NCBI GenBank assembly: GCA_036873755.1
Contig: JAVTVY010018997.1
Coordinates: 1 to 64,000, forward strand
Length of the DNA: 64,000 bases
Direction: 5' to 3'
DNA from: Hanleya hanleyi
Lineage: Eukaryota; Mollusca; Polyplacophora; Lepidopleurida; Hanleyidae
Every line of letters starts with the position of its first letter. The stretch's first letter is position 1. The translations under genes were made by a program, and so were the position numbers. Under the pieces are notes generated by a model. The model was given only the letters and a program-made list of their open reading frames with translations, had not been told where the DNA came from and did not search any database. Positions 12,766 through 26,100 of this stretch are shown here, in pieces.

Positions 12766-15230
12766 GACTTGGTAAATTCCACAGAAGCCAAGTAAAATGG
12801 ATTGTAATGCCATGGCCAGGATGGGATGGATGAGTGGACCATCAGGAGGATGAAGTTAGAGGTCTAGCTTTGTCATGTTTTTGTTTTCTATCTCTCTCCA
12901 ACATTGTACTTCTTTCAGGCGTAATATTTTGGATGAGCGAGTTTGGAATAGCGTAACAGTACTTTCATTCCTGTCAACTGTCAAACTGATAATTGCTGAT
13001 TATTATCTATATATATGCCCATTGATAGATGAGGTTTTACAATGCGATGGGGTCTGTCTGTCTATCCGTCAGTTAACATTTGTTTACGTGTGATATCCCC
13101 GTTTTGAATGTATGGATTGGTGTAACTTTGGGTATACCATACACATGGGACAAAGAGGAACCCCATTCATTTTGAGGTCAAAGATCTAGGGCCACTTCGG
13201 CCCAGAAATCAAGAAATCATTGAGAATTGTTACATTCATGCTGTATCTTAGATCACAATATAAGAGGCAACTTTTGACAGATTTTCTTGTCTATGTACAT
13301 GTATTATGTACAGTAGAATGAAGATATTAGATGGTGAATTATTTGGCAAGATCAGAGTACAGCGTCGTCTTGGCATCCTAAGCCCACTCCGCTCTATTTA
13401 GAAATGGATGATGCTGGTTGGCCGAGAGCCATGTGGACAAAAGCTGTGCCGCACGTTTTAATCCCAGTGCAGTTAGAGGGTATATCTGAAAGTAGGAAGT
13501 ATACAATCTGATGACATAAGATTTGAACATGTGTGGGCATATGTTGAAGTCCATAAGGCTCTTGATCTGCATGATGGCACCCAAAAACTGAATCTAGCTT
13601 GACTAGACTGTATTCTTAGGCAGGACTCGGTTTTCTTCTCTGATGCCATTCTACATGTAGAGTTCTCTCCTCTTTGATATCAAACATCTACATCCAGTTG
13701 AACTGTTGTGAATTAAAATCCATTCATTTACTAATTTAACAAAATTTTGCTATCGGAGGGGTCATTTCATGAACTTGATCTGTTTTAATTCGAGAATTAA
13801 AGTTTGATATTATAGCAACAGTTGAGGTTTACTTCATCCCTTTCTTCACATTGTGTTTCCTTCGCCAGAAAGGAATCTATTTGAGTGCAAATAAATATTT
13901 CCTCGTGTCATCTCATCGGACCATTCTCGAATACAGTGGGCAGGGCGGATATGTAAACTCATGGCTCTTGTTTTCTGGCAGTTCTTGCCTGTGGTTATTT
14001 ATGTACAGTTTGGGTTAAACAGTTAAAATTGTATTATATGTAATCAATTTGAGGGTGGGGTTGACCATATACCCCTATGTTGTTATCCAGGTGAATTCTT
14101 GTATAGGCATTTTTCATCATCTTCAAATTCCAAGTACGCCGTAATATTTATCACTAGAATGTCTACAATCTATAACCAGGCCCCCTCTTGATTGACTGAT
14201 TATTGTTGTAAGAGGCTGGGATTTACTTTCAAAGATATCCAACATGGCAGTAGAACAACTGGGATGATAGGTGATTTTAAGGTAGCAGGCAGGTGAAATA
14301 AACAATAAGTGAGGAAGAGCAACTTGCTAGGAGACCTGCCTAGGAGGTGGGTTTGCACAATTAAGAACTATGATGTCACACAGAGTATTGTAGCATATGA
14401 TATGGTAATCTATATTTGCTCATTTTGTATACATCTATTTTGATTAGACAGTTTCTAACCTGCATTACTCGAGTCAATTCTGTATGTTTGAAGATATCTG
14501 GCTAGTGATAGGTTTATGAGAACTTTGGTACGACATTGTATAATATGATCATATAAGGTTTTGTAATTTCGAAGCTTGTATCAATATATTCTATGCTTGT
14601 ACCGTATTATTTTCTTTTCCGAAAAAAAAATGAAGGCTCACTCGAAGCATCAAGTTGTACATTTGAACTGTTTTGACCAGACCGATCAGTTGACATCTAT
14701 GAAAATGGGGAAAACTGAGACCAGAAATCCTGATTTGTGTTTTGAACACTTTCTGTCATCAAATATTCCAGCACCTTACTCTGCACCAATGAGTCCGACA
14801 ATACGTATTGATGTATCGAACACCACCTGCTGCCTAGTGTCTCAAGCAAAAGACAACAAACAGCATTTGGGGGATATAACACCAGTGATAAATACGCATC
14901 GGTCTTAAGAGTGGATTTACAGATCAACAACAACAATATCGCAAATTTTAACACAACCAGTTATAAACAATCTAGACATATTAGTCCTGATAATATTGCA
15001 GAGTGATGTATCATAATCAAATAGGTTTTAATATAGCACAATTTCTATTTTGTCCCCCCCCCCCCCTAATTTCTCAACTTCCTCCTCTCAAAAATGACCC
15101 TGAACCATTTCATACCTTATGGGTTCGGTTTATGGCAACGGATACAAATGTAAATGTTTTGTAGGGGTGTCTGCATCACATGTGCACAAGAAATATCCCA
15201 AATAAAGTTATTTTGATGATGTTTTACATT
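12766..15230 (+). other. Probable 3' UTR of the SRSF7-like gene
   Basis: No convincing coding sequence. AATAAA hexamers lie at about 13,890, 14,297 and 15,201; the last is followed by a T/G-rich stretch and is a plausible distal poly(A) site. 13,030-13,250 looks like a decayed copy of a dispersed repeat (GTCTGTCTGTC followed by TTTGGGTATACC-like sequence), so the transcript may end earlier. A pure C run lies at 15,053-15,066. Confidence 0.45.
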
Positions 15231-16735
15231 GTTTCTTCACATAGCATATTTGTTGTTTCAGACATAATTTTGTATTGAATCTTGGTCTTATTTGTTAACC
15301 CTGTGGAGATATTGAGTGCTCAAGGTGTTTACTACCAATATATAGACTAGTCCATGTTTGTACACTTGGTTGTAATGGAATTAGGATGGTATTAGATTTG
15401 TAATATTTGCTTTGGGTTGTAAATACATTTATTTTTTATATATATACAGCTTAAATGAGTTTATAAAATCCTGCAAGTTTGCTGTAGTCACTCTCCCATT
15501 GTCAGAGTTTGTACCCTCCTGAAAACGTTTATCTGCATATGGGAGAGAAGAAAAATGTATCCAGTTTATCTAATGAAAGAATGAATATTCAGTAAGTTAG
15601 ATTTGAAAAAAGCATGTTACAATCTCTTGTTTAGCTGTGATACTCCAGTCCATTAGAATGCCGATTTTTTGACCCCCCCCCATACGCAAAATTTAACCCA
15701 GTGTACATGGAAAAAAAAATCCTTAGTTTTAGACCCCCACTCTCCGCCTCGCTGCATACATATTACTTGAATACCCCCTATACAGTCTGATGCAGTATGA
15801 TACTAGTATAAACTGGTATATTCGAGGTGATGTTGAACACCAAAATGTTGCAATGTCAACATTGAGTGAGGACAAGAGACATTTCATTATGAGCTCAAGT
15901 TTCTGACTGAAGTGAACTAAGTCTGGACTCTAGTTCCTTATCGTCTGTCAATACCACAACTGCATGTGGTGGACAAGATATATCAGCCTATAGCTATCTA
16001 CTTCATTTGGCTTTATTGGAAGTACTTGGTCTCCTGTTAGCTTTTGAAAAGTGAATCAGAGTTGGTATCTCCGCTGATTTCAGAAATGAAATCCGCATCA
16101 CCTATCTGCCCTGGTTTGATACTGGCCAGTGATGTCACATCAGACCATCTGGCATACATCTGGTACTAGATTACAAATAGTCAAATCTGGCAGGCTATGT
16201 TTAAATCAATTGTGATGTTTGTGGATGGCAAGTCTGCAGTTTTCTCATTTCAATCATTGCTCCTGGTTAACTAATTATCAAGTGATTAACTCCCTCTGTA
16301 TCGGCATTGTTAACAGTTCCAAGCTGGTATCAACACTGTCATGAACATGGATTAAGCGAAGATATACATGTACTTAATAGCATTACCTGCGCAATTTCAA
16401 AGATGATACTTCAAGCTTTCGAACGAGGTATATTTTGATTAAAATATTCGTCTAGAAATACTTCATTTTTGTATGCCAATGACACACAATTACTGAACTA
16501 TATTTCTATGGGTACAATATTACCAATACAGTACAGAGCGGGTTAATCAGCATTTTTGAGGATGACCTCTCATTCGTCCCCATTTGCTCCTGTGACTTCA
16601 TAGCTGTAAGTTGCCTCCAGGTTAACTCGTATGGTGAGAATCTGTTGGTTTATCAATTAACTAGAACTACTATATATGCACATGCCCCCTATTCCTATTG
16701 TCTCTAAATGATCAAGCAAAATCCAACTCCTCACA
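15231..16735. other. No recognised feature
   Basis: AT-rich intergenic sequence with no long ORF, no RNA gene and no clear repeat, apart from short C and A runs near 15,670-15,720. Confidence 0.5.
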
Positions 16736-16738
16736 ATG

Positions 16739-17190
16739 TCTACATTAGTCCGACAATCACATGCAGCCCCTACAAGATATTTTATGAAACTGATTTCTGT
16801 TGAATGTAGGTCTGCCAGTTTAACCGACAAAATCTTTTAGCTGCCAGACCATCCCCAAACATGGAGAATGTAGCATTGGTGATTTTTTATTGGCTGAAGA
16901 ATTTAAACTTGGTGGAAAATTTGTCTTCTCGGTTCAGGAAATTGAGATTGCTCGAATAAACTACCCACGGAAAGTTTATTACAGATTCCAAGTCCGAGAT
17001 GTGGTTTTCATTATTTTGAGTGGAGAAAATGGGATAAGAAGTATCGTTTTTTGACTGCCAGACATTTCGGTCCGGCAGCCAAGTCGATTTTGCTGGTTAA
17101 ACAGGCAAACACTACATTCAATAGAAATCCGTATTATAAAATATCTTTTAGGGGCTGTGTGTCGGACTATGTCTACATGTTCTAGAGGTT
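16739..17190. mobile_element. Inverted-repeat element with ~100-bp arms
   Basis: 16,739-16,840 (TCTACATTAGTCCGACAATC onward) is the near reverse complement of 17,087-17,190 (GATTTTGCTGGTTAAACAGG onward to TGTGTGTCGGACTATG). Both arms share GATATTTTAT and ATTGAATGTAG blocks. No ORF. Non-autonomous element whose right end runs into the 44-bp minisatellite. Confidence 0.7.
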
Positions 17191-17461
17191 CATTATAGCT
17201 GTGTGTCGGACTATGTCTACATGTTCTAGAGGTTCATTATAGCTGTGTGTCCGACTATGTCTACATGTTCTACAGGTTCATTATAGCTGTGTGTCGGACT
17301 ATGTCTACATGTTCTACAGGTTCATTGTAGCTGTGTGTCGGACTATGTCTACATGTTCTACAGGTTCATTATAGCTGTGTGTCGGACTATGTCTACATGT
17401 TCTACAGGTTCATTATAGCTGTGTGTCGGACTATGTCTACATGTTCTAGAGGTTCATTATA
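17154..17461 (+). repeat. 44-bp minisatellite, 7 copies
   Basis: The unit starts GCTGTGTGTCGGACTATGTC and ends GGTTCATTATA; 308 bp is exactly seven units. Copies differ at single positions (CTAGAGG/CTACAGG, GTCGG/GTCCG). The first unit is the outer end of the adjacent inverted repeat. Confidence 0.9.
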
Positions 17462-17532
17462 TAATCCTGATTCAGATTGGTCGCATGAGAAAGTCTTGTT
17501 CCCTCGAATTACTTGTACCACCATCTATAATT

Positions 17533-19165
17533 GTCCCCCGCTACTTAGTAGGGGGGGGGACTTAGAAACACCGGTGTCCGTAATTCCGTAAGATTTTCTT
17601 GTCCGGACAATAACTCATGAACGATTTAACCGATCAACTTGAAACTTGGGGTGTGCCTTGACATTGGCGAGAGGACGGTTGGGATTGTTTTTCAGCAATG
17701 TGCGTAATCCAATATGGCCGCTGTCAGCCATTTTGGATTATAAGCAGTTGGATGTTAGATTTTCTTGTCCGGACAATAACTCGTGAACGATTTAACCGAT
17801 CAACTTCAAACTTGGGGTGTGCCTTGACATTGGCGAGAGGACGGTTGGGATTGTTTTTCAGCAATGTGCGTAATCCAATATGGCCGCCGTCAGCCATTTT
17901 GGATTATAAGCAGTTGGATGTTAGATTTTCTTGTCCGGACAATAACTCATGAACGATTTAACCGATCAACTTCAAACTTGGGGTGTGCCTTGACATTGGC
18001 GAGAGGACGGTTGGGATTGTTTTTCAGCAATGTGCGTAATCCAATATGGCCGCCGTCAGCCATTTTGGATTATAAGCAGTTGGATCTTAGATTTTCTTGT
18101 CCGGACAATAACTCATGAACGATTTAACCGATCAACTTCAAACTTGGGGTGTGCCTTGACATTGGCGAGAGGACGGTTGGGATTGTTTTTCAGCAATGTG
18201 CGTAATCCAATATGGCCGCCGTCAGCCATTTTGGATTATAAGCAGTTGGATGTTAGATTTTCTTGTCCGGACAATAACTCATGAACTGATCAACTTCAAA
18301 CTTGGGGTGTGCCTTGACATTGGCGAGAGGACGGTTGGGATTGTTTTTCAGCAATGTTCGTTATCCAATATGGCCGCCGTCAGCCATTTTGGATTATAAG
18401 CAGTTGGATCTTAGATTTAACCGATCAACTTCAAACTTGGGGTGTGCCTTGACATTGGCGAGAGGATGGTTGGGATTGTTTTTCAGCAATGTGCGTAATC
18501 CAGTATGGCCGCTGTCAGTCATATTGGATTGTAAGCAGTTGGATCTTGTCCGGACAATAACTCGAACGATTCAACCGATCTACTTCATACCTGGGGAGTG
18601 CCTTGACATTGTTGAGAGGAGGATTAGGATCGTTTTTCAAGGATGTGCTTAATCCAATATGGCCACCATCAGCCATACTGGATTTCATTGGATTTTAAGC
18701 AGTTTGATCTTGTTCGGACAATAGCTGGAGTACGATTCAACGGATCTACTTCAAACTTGGGGAGTCCCTTGACCTTATTAAGATCCCGGTTGGGATTGTG
18801 TTTCATGAACGAGCATAATCCAATTTGTCTGCCATCTACGAGCGATATTGGATTATGTTGCATTTTAAGCAGTTGCATCTTGTCTGGACAGCAACTCTAG
18901 AATAATTCAACTGATCGACTTCAAACTTGCAGTTTGGCTTGACATGGTGAGAGGACAGTTGTCATTGCTTTTTCAGTTACCTGTGTAATCCAAGATGGCC
19001 ACCATCAGTCATCTTAGATTTTCAGCATTTAGATATTGTCTGGACAATAACTCTAGAACGATTCAACCAATCTACTTCAAACTTGGGGAGTGCATGGACA
19101 TTGGTGAAAGGACAGTTGGTATTATGTTTTATTGATGTGCATAATCCAATATGGGTGCCATCCGC
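17533..19165 (+). repeat. 166-bp satellite array headed by a GC hairpin
   Basis: A hairpin at 17,533-17,562 (GTCCCCC, CTACTTAGTAG core, GGGGGAC) precedes units starting at 17,591, 17,757, 17,923 and 18,089. Each contains TTGTCCGGACAATAACTC, CAACTTCAAACTTGGGGTG and AATATGGCCGCCGTCAGCC. Four are nearly identical. From about 18,255 the copies carry deletions and grow increasingly divergent. The 84-residue ORFs recurring every 166 bp are an artefact of the unit. Confidence 0.88.
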
Positions 19166-19247
19166 TGTATTAGATTATGTTAAGCTCATCAGCAATATCT
19201 CCATATTCGAATCATACTCTTCATCAATGATATGAGATATCATCGAC

Positions 19248-19368
19248 CAAAAAAAATCGACCATAGAGGGCCATGGCCCCCGCAGCAGCAGCGCCAGTTA
19301 TGGTGGATGTAATCCACCATAACTGGTGCTGCTAGCGGGGGACATGGACCTCTATGGTCGATTTTTTG
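19248..19368. repeat. Near-perfect ~120-nt palindrome
   Basis: AAAATCGACCATAGAGG at the left pairs with CCTCTATGGTCGATTTT at the right. The stem continues through a GC-rich middle to TTATGGTGGA / TCCACCATAA around a loop of about 5 nt. Possibly a small foldback element or a hairpin transcript. Confidence 0.8.
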
Positions 19369-19881
19369 TCTTTGTTCTAGTCCTGAAGCTGCATCTGCTG
19401 GAATTAAGAGTTTTTGAGGATTGACAGACTAGAAAACTATTGTGAAATGATCGATCCATATATGGTCATGATTTTATAGAAATCTTTCTTGCTTCTGAGT
19501 CTTATCTTCATAAATTTCTTCAGTTTAAGCAATGGAATGGTTACACAGAAATTTTGAATTACTTTAAGAACTGCAGGTTAGACTGGAATATGTACACTAT
19601 TTTCTCTCATCCAATACATTGAATCCTTATGATAGGTCAATAATGGCTGATTTTCATCTCTCGGTATCATCATTCAAGAAGCTGTGCTGTAGTGGGAAAG
19701 AGTACTGTTAAACAATTATTGCACTATTGAGCTATTGAAGCCTGTAAATATACTCGGAATAAATGTCTATCATATTTCACTCGAATGGGCTGTTTGTCTA
19801 GTATATACTTATCTTCACTGAACACCCATGTATATAGAAGATGCTTAATACCTTGCCGATGTGCACTGTCATTTTTTTTTA

Positions 19882-20000
19882 CTCCTCAGCCCTACGGGCT
19901 CAGGAGTATTGTTGTGGCCCTGGGGATGTGTCTGTCCGAGCCGTATCTCGATAACTATTTCTAGGAAGTTCATGAAACTTACAGGTTATGATCCTTTTAT
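19882..20000 (+). repeat. Hairpin-headed repeat, truncated
   Basis: CTCCTCAGCC-CTAC-GGGCTCAGGAG hairpin followed by TGTCTGTCCGAGCCGTATCTCGATAACTATTTC and GAAGTTCATGAAACTTAC. Same order of parts as the heads at 5,939 and 17,533. A related decayed piece lies at 21,400-21,560. Confidence 0.5.
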
Positions 20001-20735
20001 TTTTTACTTGTGCCTTTGAGACTTTCAGGTCTAACCGGTCGTTAATTATTTTTTTACATTTTTTTTTATTTTTCTACCATTTTCCAGTCTCCTAAAAACG
20101 GATATACAAGTATGCATACATTAGCCCTACTTTTATACTGATTTACATACTCTTACCAGCTTGTAGCCAATCAAGAGCTCCATAGTAAAGTTCTATTTCA
20201 GCCATTGGTTCAGTGTAGTGAATGACTGGTCATTGGTTTGATCTAGAAGTCTATATTCCTCTGCATATTCAGTAGTACGGTATTGCCAGACTAATTGTCG
20301 TATCCCTACGCTGTTGAGAAAAAAATAGTTTGACATTAAAACTGTGAAAATCGACTTGTTATTTCGTCTAAAAGTTCTCAGAATGGATTTGAACGATAAT
20401 AAACGCCTGTTTTATCGGAAAAGGGCAACTTGTACTTTGTCTTGTAACTGAATTGTAGGAACCTGTGAGATTCTGTCAAAAACGAAAGTAGTGCCCATGT
20501 GTTTGTGCTTCCTGCCAACACATCCGATGATAGAGTTGAGTTTTCAGTTGTAAAATGAACTGTGGTCGTCGGCCAGTACAAGCGGTGTCTCGCATAACAA
20601 GTCCTCAAATATACTTCATGGAAGATAGCGAAAGGTATGGCCAACCCAATAAATCAACGCAAACATCATCGTTGTTGTTGTTGTTGCACTGACGCTAATG
20701 CATTACCAACGGAGATTCGTCAGGGGAGTTTCTAT
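20001..20735. other. No gene; T-rich and GTT-rich simple sequence
   Basis: T runs near 20,050-20,075 and a GTT microsatellite at about 20,671-20,687. No supported gene. Confidence 0.5.
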
Positions 20736-20738
20736 CTC

Positions 20739-21168
20739 GCATTATGATGGGATGTGATTTTCGGCTATCGGAGCCAGTGTTTCTTAGAGAAGTGAAATTC
20801 TCCACAGTATCTATATGTAATTTGTGCATTTTTATTCTGAAATTTGAAGGAAATCTGTTCAGGATCAAAGAAAATCTCCAATACCTCGCGTGGTTTTTTT
20901 TTGGTTTTTTTGGGGGTTTTTTTTCGGTTTTTTTTTTTGGTTTTTTTTTCAAAGCACAATGACGTTGGGCTTGCAATGTTGTAACACTGTGACTAGGCAC
21001 TATGAAAATAACATGTGAGGTATTGGAGGTTTGTTTTGATTCTGAATAGATTTCCTTCGAACTTCAGAATAAAAATGCACAAATTACATAAAGATACTGT
21101 GGGGAGTTTCACTTCTCTGAGATGAACTGACTCCGATATTTAGCCGAAAATCTCATCCCATCTTGATA
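20739..21168. mobile_element. Foldback element with ~150-bp arms and T-rich centre
   Basis: The left arm, 20,739-20,890 (GATGGGATGTGATTTTCGGC through CTCCAATACCTCGCG), is the near reverse complement of the right arm, 21,010-21,168. The centre holds runs of T broken by GG. ORFs across it are low-complexity artefacts. Confidence 0.75.
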
Positions 21169-22560
21169 CAGCTCAGTAACTCTAGCCGGTTGTAGTTATT
21201 TCTTTCATCCCATGGGCCATGTGGAACATTTAAAAAAATTATATTTTTTTTCTTAAAAATATATAAAACACGGGTTGAATTGTGAATAATATTGTGAATA
21301 TTTTTCAATAATAAGTGTTTGTTTCACGTTAACATCAACTGCTTGACAGGATATGGGGCAACAGATAAACAGAGGACAAATGGACAAAAGACCCGTCCTA
21401 CACTTAGTTTCAGTGTCCATCCATCCAGTAACAATTTCTTTCCCGGTCCATATCTCCGTAACTATTTCATTGGCAACTCCGAAACTTACATGGATGATGC
21501 TTAGTACCTTGCAGACTCCTGGCCCTTTATCCAGTTGGTCAGAATTTCTTCTCCGGTCCACATCTCGGTTAAGTGTGTACATGATCAATATTACACATAC
21601 ATACCTGATTCCACGGACGCATTACATATTCGCATAGGAACATCTCTTGGTCACAACACCAAAGCTGCAATGGTCATACTCTTTGCCTAGAGAAGTATGT
21701 AGGAGTGAAGTAACATTTTCAACCATATATCATCTGCTACATCATATCTCCTATCATGAATTATCGAATGCGACTTTACATCAGATTCATCCACTCGCTT
21801 ACTCACTCTTAGGGCTTCTCTCCGGGGCACTGTTGATGAATAATTAACCTATATACAACGACAAAGCAGCGGAGTTAAACGGGTCCTTTAACAAGTCCAA
21901 ATTTCATCTTATTTCGGCAGTTGCCCAATTCCATGCATCTGACATTGCCTTTATACGTTTGCACAATTTCGTGTCCTGCGCGGTTCGCATAGCGGTTCTT
22001 TCTGATAACATGGTGGCGAGGTTCTTAACTAACGATATCTGGTGCAAGTATGATATGCCTAAATATGGATCAAATCTTAAAAAGTATCGTACCCTTCCAA
22101 GAAAAGACAATAATGCCTATATTTTTTATAAATGTGACAAATTGTCTAAAATAGTCCAGTTATCATTGATTAAAAAGGTAGTCTAGGCTAAAGAGAAAAG
22201 TGAAGAGAGAATGAACGAACCGCGTCTCCGTGCACCTGCCGGTGCTATCAACGTAGTTCTTTATTAAAGTATTGACTTGAAATTTGTGCAAGTGTGGAGG
22301 ATTGATGCGCAACGAAAACTGTGTACAGAGACAGAACGCTTCAATGAACAGTTCAAACAAATTGGCAACAATGTGCTTTTGGGGAAGCTATTGTGACCCG
22401 GCATACCGTTTTTGCGTTCGCGAAGCGAATGAAGGTATTCTAGGTTGACCATGTAAACTTTGTTCGTTGTCATTCACCGGAACCTGGCTAACAAAGGTGA
22501 TTATAAAGTATTCATATAATACTGCTATTTGGACAAAGAAACATTTGAATGAAAACTGCA
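21169..22560. other. Intergenic, no supported gene
   Basis: Contains the decayed repeat at 21,400-21,560. Minus-strand AATAAA complements near 22,260 and 22,566 are candidate poly(A) signals for the SLC9B gene. Confidence 0.5.
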
Positions 22561-22682
22561 ATATATTTATTCCGACTAGAATACTCCGATGTAAACAAGG
22601 CGTTCTCCATTTAAACAGTGAAAAACTTAATTAAAAATCATTGATAGAAATAAATTACTCTGTAAAAGGTACCGGGAAAATA

Positions 22683-23134
22683 TCAGAAGTGTGTACAAAT
22701 CGAATCATCACCCATTCTGATTGTAACGGGATATGTATCACTTGCTATGTTTACATGGCTGATATGGTACAGTTTGTTCGATTCAATATCAAAATTGTTC
22801 AATGAAATATCACGTTTGGTAATGTGGGATGCACGTGACTGCGTGCTGTCGTCTGCTAAATTCTCGCTGTTTGTGCTTGGGCTTCCATCAGATCGGGGGC
22901 TTTGACTAACGCTGTTTTCGGAGTAACTTCCGGAAGTGGATTCCGACTCATCCCCGCTGAAAGTGTCTTCAGACGCTGTGCTATTCCCACGACCATTGTC
23001 CTCGTCTTGGAAAGAAGGATTGTCCAGTCCACCTTTCTCCGAGTCCCAACTCCAATGTCTCTGTCTCTCTCGCTTCTTCGTCTTTGACTTGTGGTGATGA
23101 TGATGATGAACAGCTTTGGTCAGTAACCGTTTAC
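22683..23134 (-). CDS. SLC9B last coding exon, long cytosolic tail
   Basis: Acceptor AAATTTTAG. The exon starts GKRLLTKAV, then six histidines, a Lys/Arg-rich patch, and a stretch rich in Ser, Asp, Glu and Asn (for example SGDESESTSGSYSENS), ending TIRMGDDSICTHF and TGA. It has 150 codons including the stop, all open and in phase. No domain recognised; likely a disordered regulatory tail with many possible phosphorylation sites. The human tail is about 30 residues. Confidence 0.82.
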
Positions 23135-26100
23135 CTAAAATTTAGAGTTTTGGTTTCTTTAGAACGAACGTGAAACAGTTTTCGTTCCAGTCTATGCCAA
23201 ATAAATATTCGGTTATGTGTATTGTCCATAATAGATGCACTTTAGTAGAAACTGGGTCTGAGACGCATGGGCCAACATATGCCTCCTGATACACAGTTTT
23301 ATGGCCGTCGATAGACGAGGTCGTATGTTGCGATCACGATTTCCGTCCGTCAGTCAGTCTGGTAACCTTTGCTTGTCCGTGCGATATGTCCAGTTCTAGA
23401 TCATGGATTGGTGCCAAACTTTGTATGGATATACCTTACCAATGGACCATGGAGGAACCCTATTTTGAGGTCATTGTGGTTGAAAACTCAGCTAATCATT
23501 GGAAATTGGTATTGCCTATTTGATCCGTCTGTCTTTCTGCGCATCTTATATCTTGTTGGATAATAGCCAGGTTTTCAAACTTCATACAGCATATGCAGCT
23601 GGTGATGGCCCAGAGGCCTGAAGATGACTGAACTTGACCTATTTTAACTAGGTCAATTTTAGTATTGGTGAAAGCTTTTGAAGGATGACGTCCAGGCATT
23701 CTCCAAATTCATACTAAATATGTAACTGGTAACTGGAAGCCTTTCTAATTTGACTGATCTTGACCTACTTCATCAGGGTCAAATTCTAGTTACTGTAGTA
23801 TCCCGAAGGATCGAGGGACCAATCTTGGTAGATCCTTTATGTAGGAAGCTATTGTCCCGAGTCATTGTGTAGCTGAAAAGGCGTAAATCCAGACACATTG
23901 TTGTCCCCAGACTTAGCTATTGTATGCAATGTCTCGTGATGCTTACATCGAGTATTAACCCCGATCTTACCGTGCAACTATGGCACATCATGAGTTATAA
24001 GCAGGGAGGCGGTGGTCAATGTATTCTAGATAGTCTAATATAAGGACGCAGTCTTCTAGTTCATTTGCTTCTGATAGAATCCTCACCTGTGGCGGCAATT
24101 GCCGTTGCTCCTATTGGCGCGGTCAGTAAAATGGCCAACACTGCAGACATAAGTACCTGTAATTCAATTTAAGCGAATAATTTAATTTAAGCGTATAATA
24201 ACAAAAACTATCTGTAAGGAATGTTAGTAAACGAAATGCGTGATTGTTTTTACTCGCCATCCTTGGCTATATTCATCTCAGCAAAAGGTTAACTTAAACA
24301 GGTAGTCTCATCTTCGTATCTTTCAAGTCATACATCAAGTCATACCTGGAAACATGAAGTTCAACCAGAGAAATAATACTCACAATTTCACCTCGTCTGA
24401 TGTCTTCCGGAGCAGCATTATGCGTATGTGCACGATCTAGTGCCATGGAACCAATAGCTGCCTGTAATAAATCGAGTAAACAGTTTCTCAATAGACTAGT
24501 TTTATAAAACATCATGAAATGAGAAATGACGCGAACGAGGACAAGTAGTAACCAGGAAATTACTGATCAATAGGGAATGTCAACTTGCTGAAAACGGACA
24601 AAGTGAGGCAGACGTAAAGTTTATCTAAAGATATAAGTGCCACTAAACTGGGGATTCCACTGAATAGCCGAGTTGCTATCCAGATCAAATTTACATACTG
24701 GAACCTTTCGATCACAGACTAGGTAAGTATATATACTGAGTGCCATAATATGTGTATAAGAAATGGCTAGTGTATACATCGTCACGTGATCCTTACATAA
24801 AATCTGAACCTCTCGCGGAAAATATATTGCAGGTGCTCGCAAACGATCTTGGAGAAGGGTATTATGTTATCAAGATATAGAGCAGGCGAAAACCTCACTT
24901 TCTTCCTCGGAGGACTAGATTAATGTGACATACTTTTACCAATCCAAAAAGCAATTTTTCAATTTTCATCCACTATCAGAAGCTGCAAGCTTTTTAGCAT
25001 GATTTGAGAGTCTGATGAAATATGTCAGTATGGATTAAATAAATAAATATATGTACCAGGAAGGTCAAGTGTCGAGAACAATCCTGTTGACAGACCATCT
25101 ATATAGTTTCTACTCTGAAAATGGCATATGAATCATGATGGATAGCGGCATTCAGTGTCCGGTAATCGACACATGAGCGATTCGGGCCATCGCGATAATT
25201 CACAAGGATGATGGGCGATCTCCATGGGCTATACGACCCATGGAGACGCCAACGATGTTGCGCGAGTGATGCACAGGTTCACACAGACAAGAAAATGTCT
25301 CTGTATTATCTAAAATGAATTGCTGTTGACAGCGGGTTGGTGGCAATCGAGTTGATTGTGGCATACGAAGAAATGACTTATGGCATTTGTTCGGACCTGA
25401 TGTACGTGTTTATAGTTGGGACCTACATCAATCTTGATTTTCGGTGTTTGGGTGAGCACCATGATTCAAAGGGTCAAACATCACCATCGTTATGTCGTTT
25501 TGGACGTTTTATGAGAAGATTTATTCGAGATTCGAGATTTCTATCAATCCAAAGATATCATCTAGAATAACGTCATACTAATAATGTTAATGTGTTGGGC
25601 CCTCAACGTTCATAGGTATCACAAAAGCATCATTCTAAACTATTGTTTCGTGGCACACAGACGTAGAACTAGACTAAGTGTCTCTTTGACCGAAGGGCTA
25701 ACATGAGCACTTTGTTCGAATAGAGAACAAAGCGTCATCAGCCTGGGGTTCGGGGTAAGTTGGTTATTGACTTGGTCTAGCAGGTCAGAACCTCCGATAT
25801 CATACTTGGTATCACAACAGATAAATGGCTGTACATTGTGTATGTGTATAGCATTTTTCTTAGTAGTACCCTAGTGAAGAACCCAATAAAGTTTGCCCCA
25901 AATACCTGATAATCGGGCACGCCTGGTATGAACAACATTTTACAGGCCCAGACACCAATCGCGAAGAAGAAACGACGAAGAATTGATTATATCAATGGTG
26001 ACATTCTGAATATGCAAATATCAAACTAGAATTCCTCAAGAAGGCTGTGAGAAAGATAGGAGTTCAATGTCCTCGTGACATTCTGCGAAATAAAGTTTTA

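Noticed and set aside
17698..18284. Four near-identical 84-codon ORFs
   Set aside because: They recur every 166 bp because each satellite unit contains the same ATG and open frame; they overlap each other and have no protein features.
20744..20962. Phe/Gly-rich ORF
   Set aside because: Created by T-rich simple sequence in the centre of a foldback element.
23069..23110. Run of histidine codons as a possible simple-repeat artefact
   Set aside because: It lies within a 150-codon open exon with correct splice phase; treated as part of the SLC9B tail rather than noise.
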